From Streptomyces sp. NBC_00390 (GTDB taxonomy: Bacteria > Actinomycetota > Actinomycetes > Streptomycetales > Streptomycetaceae), in assembly GCF_036057275.1 (NCBI RefSeq), contig NZ_CP107945.1, positions 2,108,001 through 2,172,000 on the forward strand: a stretch of 64,000 bases of DNA, given 5' to 3'. The notes beneath the pieces are model-generated. The model worked only from the letters and a program-made list of their open reading frames with translations. It made no database searches and had not been told where the DNA came from. The position numbers were made by a program, and so were the translations under genes. Shown one piece after another: positions 62,201-64,000 of the stretch. The first letter of the stretch is position 1, and every line of letters begins with the position of its first letter.

Positions 62201-64000
62201 GGTGACGTGGCGGCAGCCGGGCAGAGCCGGATCGGGCACCCGATCCTGTCGGCCGCGGTCCAGGTCGGCGACCGTGACGAATGGGTCCTGACCGGACGAC
62301 TGTCCACCGACACCCAGCCCTGGACCCGCGACCACGTCGTACTGGGCACGGTGATCGTGCCCGGGACCGCACTGGTCGAACTCGCTCTCACCGCCGGCCG
62401 CCAGGCCGACACTCCCGTCGTCGACGAACTCGTCCTGGAGGCGCCACTGCTCCTGGACGAGGGCGTCACACGGCAGGTTCAGGTGACCGTCGGCCGGGCG
62501 GGTGAGGACGGGCGCCGTGAGGTGGCGATCTACACCCGTCCCGAGAACGGCGAGGACGACGAGCAGGCAGAGACCACCTGCCACGCCCGCGGCCTGCTCG
62601 CCCCCGAGGCCGAACCCCTCGCGGACTGGCCCACCGAATGGCCACCCGCACAGGCCGAGGAGGCATCGGTCGACGCGCTCTACGCAGGCATGACCGACCT
62701 CGGCTACGACTACGGACCGATGTTCCAGGGCGTTCGCGCGGTGTGGCGCTCCGGAGACGAGGTGTATGCCGAGGTCGCGCTGCCCGGTGACACCGGTGGT
62801 GAAGGCTTCGGCATCCATCCGGCCCTCTTCGACGCCGCCATGCACGGCGGCCTGCTGAAGCAGGGCGAGGGCGTGTCCGCCGTGCTGCCGTTCTCCTGGT
62901 CGGGCGTACAGCTCGGCAAGCTCGGGCAGTCCCGAGTCCGGGCGCGGATCAGCCCGGCGGACGGCAGTGCGCTGAGGGTCGACATCGCCGGCGAACAAGG
63001 CGAGCCGGTACTCAGCATGGCGCGTCTCGACATGCGGCCGGTGGAACAGGCACAGCTGGAGAGCGGACAGCGCGCCAAGCGGAACTCCCTTTTCCAGCTC
63101 GACTGGAGCGAGGTCACGGCCTTGTCGCCGGCGTCGGCGCGGGTGGCTGTCCTCGGTGAGGACTACGCGGACCTGGACGCGCTGGAGAAGGCGCTCGCCG
63201 ACGGCGCCGAGGCCCCGCAGGCCGTCGTCACCACCGTTGAGTCCCCGGCCGTTGCCACTGACGTGGCCGAGGTAACGCGGACAGCCGTGGCCGACGCCTT
63301 GGCGCTGGTGCAGCGGTGGCTGGAGAGTGAGCGGCTGAGTGAGGCGCGGCTGGTCGTGGCCACCCGCAACGGTGCCGCCGCCGACGGCGGAACGCCGGAT
63401 GTGGCACAGGCCTCGGTGTGGGGCCTGGTGCACAGTGCCCAGGCCGAACACCCGGACCGGTTCGGGCTCGTGGACCTCGAGGACGACGCCGCTCCGGATT
63501 GGAATGCGGTGCTCAGCTCCGACGAGCCGCAGCTCGCCGTACGCGGCGATCGGCTGCTCGCGCCGCGCCTGGCACGGGCATCTGCCGTGCCGAGCGCTGC
63601 GCCGGCGCTGGACGGGACGGTGCTGATCACTGGTGGTACCAGTGGTCTGGGTGCGCTGTTCGCCAGGCACTTGGCGGAGCGTCACGGTATTACGCAGCTG
63701 CTGTTGGTGAGTCGTCGCGGTGCGGCGGCCGAGGGTGTCGCGGAGCTCGTCGCCGAACTGGACGGGCTCGGCGCCACGGCACGCGTCGAGGCGTGTGACG
63801 TAACCGACCGGGAACAACTGGCCCGTCTGCTCGGTACGTTGGAGCAGCCGCTGTCGGCGGTCGTGCATGCGGCGGGCGTCCTGGACGACGGTGTCATCGA
63901 CGCGATGACACCGGAACAGGTCCAGCGGGTCATGCGCCCGAAGCTCGACGCAGCCTGCCACCTGCACGAACTCACTGCGGACATGGACCTGTCGGCGTTC
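53300..64000 (+). CDS. PKS E (partial): KS-AT(mmal)-DH-ER-KR-ACP then KS-AT(mal)-DH-KR..., cut by right edge
   Basis: The frame stays open for 3567 codons to the window end. Module 1 has KS Cys212, AT with GHSQGE (Ser659) and YASH (methylmalonyl), DH His969 ([10 protein letters not shown]), an ER near 1430 with ALGMYPG and HAAAGGVG, a KR near 1717 with LDD and Tyr1861, and ACP Ser2026. Module 2 starts near 2087, with KS Cys2256, AT with GHSVGE (Ser2705) and HAFH (malonyl), and DH His3012. It then goes directly to a KR beginning near 3443 that is cut off; no ER is present before it. The ATG at 53300 is chosen because AAGGA lies eight bases upstream. ATG 53282 (ATGA overlap with PKS D) and 53294 are in-frame alternatives. 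Module 1 adds CH2-CH(CH3) and module 2 at least CH=CH. Release domains, if any, lie outside. Confidence 0.96.
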   Translation, partial: MSAGSTESEQEKLLRYLKRTAVDLNEAKARLREYEDRANEPLAIVGMSCRYPGGVTSPEELWELVASGRDGMSPMPSDRGWDLERLYDPDPDQPGTSYSRVGGFIDGVSDFDAEFFGISPREALSMDPQQRLLLEAAWEAFENAGIDPTSLRGSDTGVFCGVGASDYAVGPAGSLPQVEGLRLTGSTTSVVSGRVSYILGLEGPSVSVDTACSSSLVALHMAAQSLRSGECSMALVGGVTVLSGPFLFVEFSRQRALSPDGRCKAYAGAADGTGFSDGLGLVVVERLSDARRKGHNVLAVLRGSAINQDGASNGLTAPNGPSQERVIRQALANAGLQPSEIDAVEGHGTGTKLGDPIEAQALLATYGRERTADPLWLGSIKSNIGHSSTAAGVAGVIKMVMAMQHGVLPRTLHVDEPSPHVDWESGAVELLTEAREWPESDRPRRAGISSFGVSGTNAHVILEEAPTEESEPVEGRELPVVPVVVSAKSAVALREQADRLRAHLIAEPEVSLADTAFSSMTTRAQLEHRGAVVAADRDELLAGLGALAAGDPADHVVEGRAAGSGSAVFVFPGQGAQWAGMAVELLDSSPVFADQIAACDQALSAFVDWRVVDVLREIDGAPSLERVDVVQPVLWAVMVSLAGLWRAYGVEPSAVVGHSQGEIAAACVAGGLSLDDGARVVALRSRLVRERLAGRGGMVSIALPVEQVEELLAPFDGRVSVAAVNGPASVVIAGEPQALDDIVAGCDRDGIRARRVAVDYASHSAQVQAIETELAQVLAPITPVSGRVPFYSTVLGEFIDTKTLDATYWYGNLRGRVGFEPAVRALADNGTGCFLEMSPHPVLAMAVEETLSAHDAQDRVSVVGSLRRDEGGLRRFLLSLSQAHVAGVHIGWTALFQGSATKRVELPTYAFQRERYWLTPGTGSGDVTAAGLTRVEHPVLGAALRVGDRDEWVFAGRISQETQPWTRDHMVLGTVIVPGIAVVEMAIAAGRLAGCAVADELVLEAPLVLEDDAALQVQVTVGQAGEDGRREVAIYTRPEGLTEDEPREVTCHGRGWLAPETEPAEWREVWPPEGAETASVDALYAGMADLGYDYGPMFACVRAAWRRGAEVFAEIALPDGADNGGFDVHPGLLDAAMHGGLLGKKSDDGVVLPFSWSGVRLGEGGPTRARVRIAPAGDSALRVDVVGELGEPVLHVDKLFFRPVDASQLERAQGTKNSLFQVDWAEVVAGSSAAVRVAVLGEDYADLDALEQALADGAEAPQAVVTTVESPAGATDVAEAASAVAVNAMALVQRWLASKWLGETRLVLATRNGIGVGDEVPDVALAPVWGLVRSAQSEHPGRFLLIDLDSDETPEWGSFLDLDEPQLTVRGGRLLAPRLGRAGASLPAGEAWRLAVGRAGSLEGLALVPSDGGRPLGAGEIRVDVRAAGVNFRDVLIALGMYPGEAPLGSEAAGVVREVGEAVTDLKPGDRVFGFVPEGFGPMAVADRRMVVPMPPGWSFVQAAAVPVVHLTAYYGLVELAGVRPGDRVLVHAAAGGVGMAAVQLAHHLGAEVFATASAHKWDAVRALGVADGRIASSRALTFRETFLEATGGAGVDVVLNALAGEFVDASLDLLPRGGRFIEMGKTDVREPQAVAGTHPGVRYESFDMFDGAGIDRLQEMLVEISALFEQGALLHAPVRAWDVRRGPEAFRFLREGRNIGKVVLTVPQALDPSGTVLITGGTSGLGALFARHLAERHGITQLLLVSRRGAAAEGVAELVAELDGLGATARVEACDVSDREQLARLLGTLEQPLSAVVHAAGVLDDGVIDAMTPEQIERVMRPKLDAAWHLHELTADMDLSAFVLFSSVAALIGSPGQANYAAANASLDALAAKRRAEGLPATSLAWGLWSDAGGMTGQLGEDEVARLERMGVSALSAELGLDLFDQSLTADAALLAPVKLDTAVLRSRARAGMLPPLLRGLVRMPARRAAGTGGSLTQRLAGVAEADREQVVLELVQTQVASVLGHDSGAAIDPDRAFKELGFDSLSAVELRNRLAQATGLRLPATLVFDHPTPIAAARMLLASIGTVEVSRPVVPARAQQTETDEPLAIVGMSCRYPGGATSPEELWELVASGRDAISGLPTDRGWDLERLYDPDPDHLGTSYTRSGGFVDGIADFDAGFFGISPREALSMDPQQRLLLEGAWEAFEDAGIDPTSLRGSDTGVFCGAVTSDYGGSMPPEMEGYRLTGTTTSVVSGRVSYSLGLEGPAVTVDTACSSSLVALHMAAQSLRSGECSMALVGGVSVMTGPHLLIDFSRQRGLAPDGRCKAYAGAADGTGFSDGLGLVVVERLSDARRKGHNVLAVLRGSAVNQDGASNGLTAPNGPSQERVIRQALANAGLQPSEIDAVEGHGTGTKLGDPIEAQALLATYGRERTADPLWLGSIKSNIGHSSTAAGVAGVIKMVMAMQHGVLPRTLHVDEPSPHVDWESGAVELLTEAREWPESDRPRRAGISSFGVSGTNAHVILEEAPTEESEPVEGRELPVVPVVVSAKSAVALREQADRLRAHLIAEPEVSLADTAFSSVVSRAQHEYRGVVVAADRDELLAGLGALVAGDPVAGVVEGRVVGGRTAFLFTGQGSQRARMGVELAGEFPVFAAALDEVCAGLDPLLGRSLRDLLEAESGSTEAGLLDATQYTQAALFAVEVALFRLVESLGMRADYLIGHSVGEIAAAHVAGVMSLADACTLVAARGRLMGALPEGGAMVAVQADETEVAQSLTGFVGRLEIAAVNGPRAVVVSGDADAVDEWLPAWHGRKTTRLRVSHAFHSPRMEPMLADFEQIAQGLSYSNPRIAVVSNVTGAPVSDELTDPSYWVRHVRQAVRFADGVRTLHQAGVRRFLELGPDGVLTAMARQTLEELDKTADAVLVPALRAKQSEATTFAAFLGQAHLAGVDVNWSAYFAGTGAQQVKLPTYAFQRERYWLAPSTGNGDVAAAGQSRIGHPILSAAVQVGDRDEWVLTGRLSTDTQPWTRDHVVLGTVIVPGTALVELALTAGRQADTPVVDELVLEAPLLLDEGVTRQVQVTVGRAGEDGRREVAIYTRPENGEDDEQAETTCHARGLLAPEAEPLADWPTEWPPAQAEEASVDALYAGMTDLGYDYGPMFQGVRAVWRSGDEVYAEVALPGDTGGEGFGIHPALFDAAMHGGLLKQGEGVSAVLPFSWSGVQLGKLGQSRVRARISPADGSALRVDIAGEQGEPVLSMARLDMRPVEQAQLESGQRAKRNSLFQLDWSEVTALSPASARVAVLGEDYADLDALEKALADGAEAPQAVVTTVESPAVATDVAEVTRTAVADALALVQRWLESERLSEARLVVATRNGAAADGGTPDVAQASVWGLVHSAQAEHPDRFGLVDLEDDAAPDWNAVLSSDEPQLAVRGDRLLAPRLARASAVPSAAPALDGTVLITGGTSGLGALFARHLAERHGITQLLLVSRRGAAAEGVAELVAELDGLGATARVEACDVTDREQLARLLGTLEQPLSAVVHAAGVLDDGVIDAMTPEQVQRVMRPKLDAACHLHELTADMDLSAF
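54085..54848 (+). repeat. KS segment of module E1, almost identical to E2
   Basis: This ~0.76-kb stretch of KS plus KS-AT linker recurs at 60217-60980 (offset 6132) with only scattered single-base differences by eye; 54304-54650 differs at a single base. Identity breaks off sharply at about 54848, where E1 continues with TCCTCGATGACCACGCGGGC and E2 does not. Consistent with recent duplication or conversion. Confidence 0.85.
60217..60980 (+). repeat. KS segment of module E2, partner copy of E1
   Basis: This is the second copy of the block at 54085-54848, within the same gene. It ends abruptly at about 60980, where the sequence switches to that of modules A and B (GTCGGTGGTGTCGCGTGCGC). Confidence 0.85.

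Noticed and set aside
43000..64000. Long repeats as possible mobile elements or CRISPR-like arrays
   Set aside because: The repeats are PKS domains in frame with module spacing; no transposase, terminal repeats or short regular repeats are present.

Overview
The window is high-GC actinomycete DNA, most likely Streptomyces. Third codon positions are strongly G/C-biased, starts are ATG/GTG/TTG with GGAGG-type ribosome sites, and the typical families are present: HxlR, MerR, an actinobacterial NasA-CysJ fusion, and modular type I PKS genes. It runs from ordinary chromosome on the left into a large type I polyketide synthase (PKS) gene cluster that continues past the right edge.

Positions 1-2200 hold a gene fragment cut by the left edge, a probably damaged membrane-protein gene, and a divergent HxlR regulator / RidA pair. 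Positions 2480-11230 form a molybdenum block: two 131-residue HTH-Mop proteins, a tandem-Mop molbindin, ModA, a ModB-ModC fusion ending in its own Mop domain, and a very large molybdopterin nitrate reductase fused to a CysJ-like diflavin reductase. The apparent logic is molybdate uptake, buffering and sensing, serving nitrate assimilation. A MerR-family regulator at 11667 closes this part.

Positions 12193-17542 (minus strand) form the left arm of the biosynthetic cluster. In transcription order these are a P450, a DUF2867 protein overlapping it by ATGA, an extended SDR (NAD epimerase/3-beta-HSD type), a truncated methylmalonyl-CoA mutase fragment, a metallophosphoesterase and a Sfp-type phosphopantetheinyl transferase. 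The last three are chained by ATGA overlaps. Positions 17543-19785 are mostly decayed DNA with an ISAs1-type transposase remnant. On the plus strand follow an MMPL-family exporter, PKS A (one module), an alpha-oxoamine synthase (AOS), about 0.8 kb without a convincing gene, and then PKS B (one module), C (one), D (two) and E (at least two, cut by the right edge).

Read collinearly, the visible modules predict: A malonyl, fully reduced; B malonyl, alkene; C methylmalonyl, fully reduced; D1 malonyl, alkene; D2 methylmalonyl, alkene; E1 methylmalonyl, fully reduced; E2 malonyl, at least KR+DH. Every KR has the B-type LDD motif and every DH is intact, so the chain should be a greasy, methyl-branched, partly unsaturated tail with no hydroxyls from the PKS. 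No loading module and no thioesterase are visible. The unusual feature is the AOS placed between PKS A and PKS B, together with an extended SDR in the same cluster. The pair recalls serine palmitoyltransferase plus ketosphinganine reductase and suggests decarboxylative release (or priming) of a polyketide with an amino acid, giving an amino-ketone or amino-alcohol amphiphile. This is inference, but it is the most interesting hypothesis in the window.

The PKS modules also share long, nearly identical DNA blocks (malonyl AT, methylmalonyl AT, KR, and a KS stretch) with sharp mosaic boundaries, pointing to recent gene conversion within the cluster.
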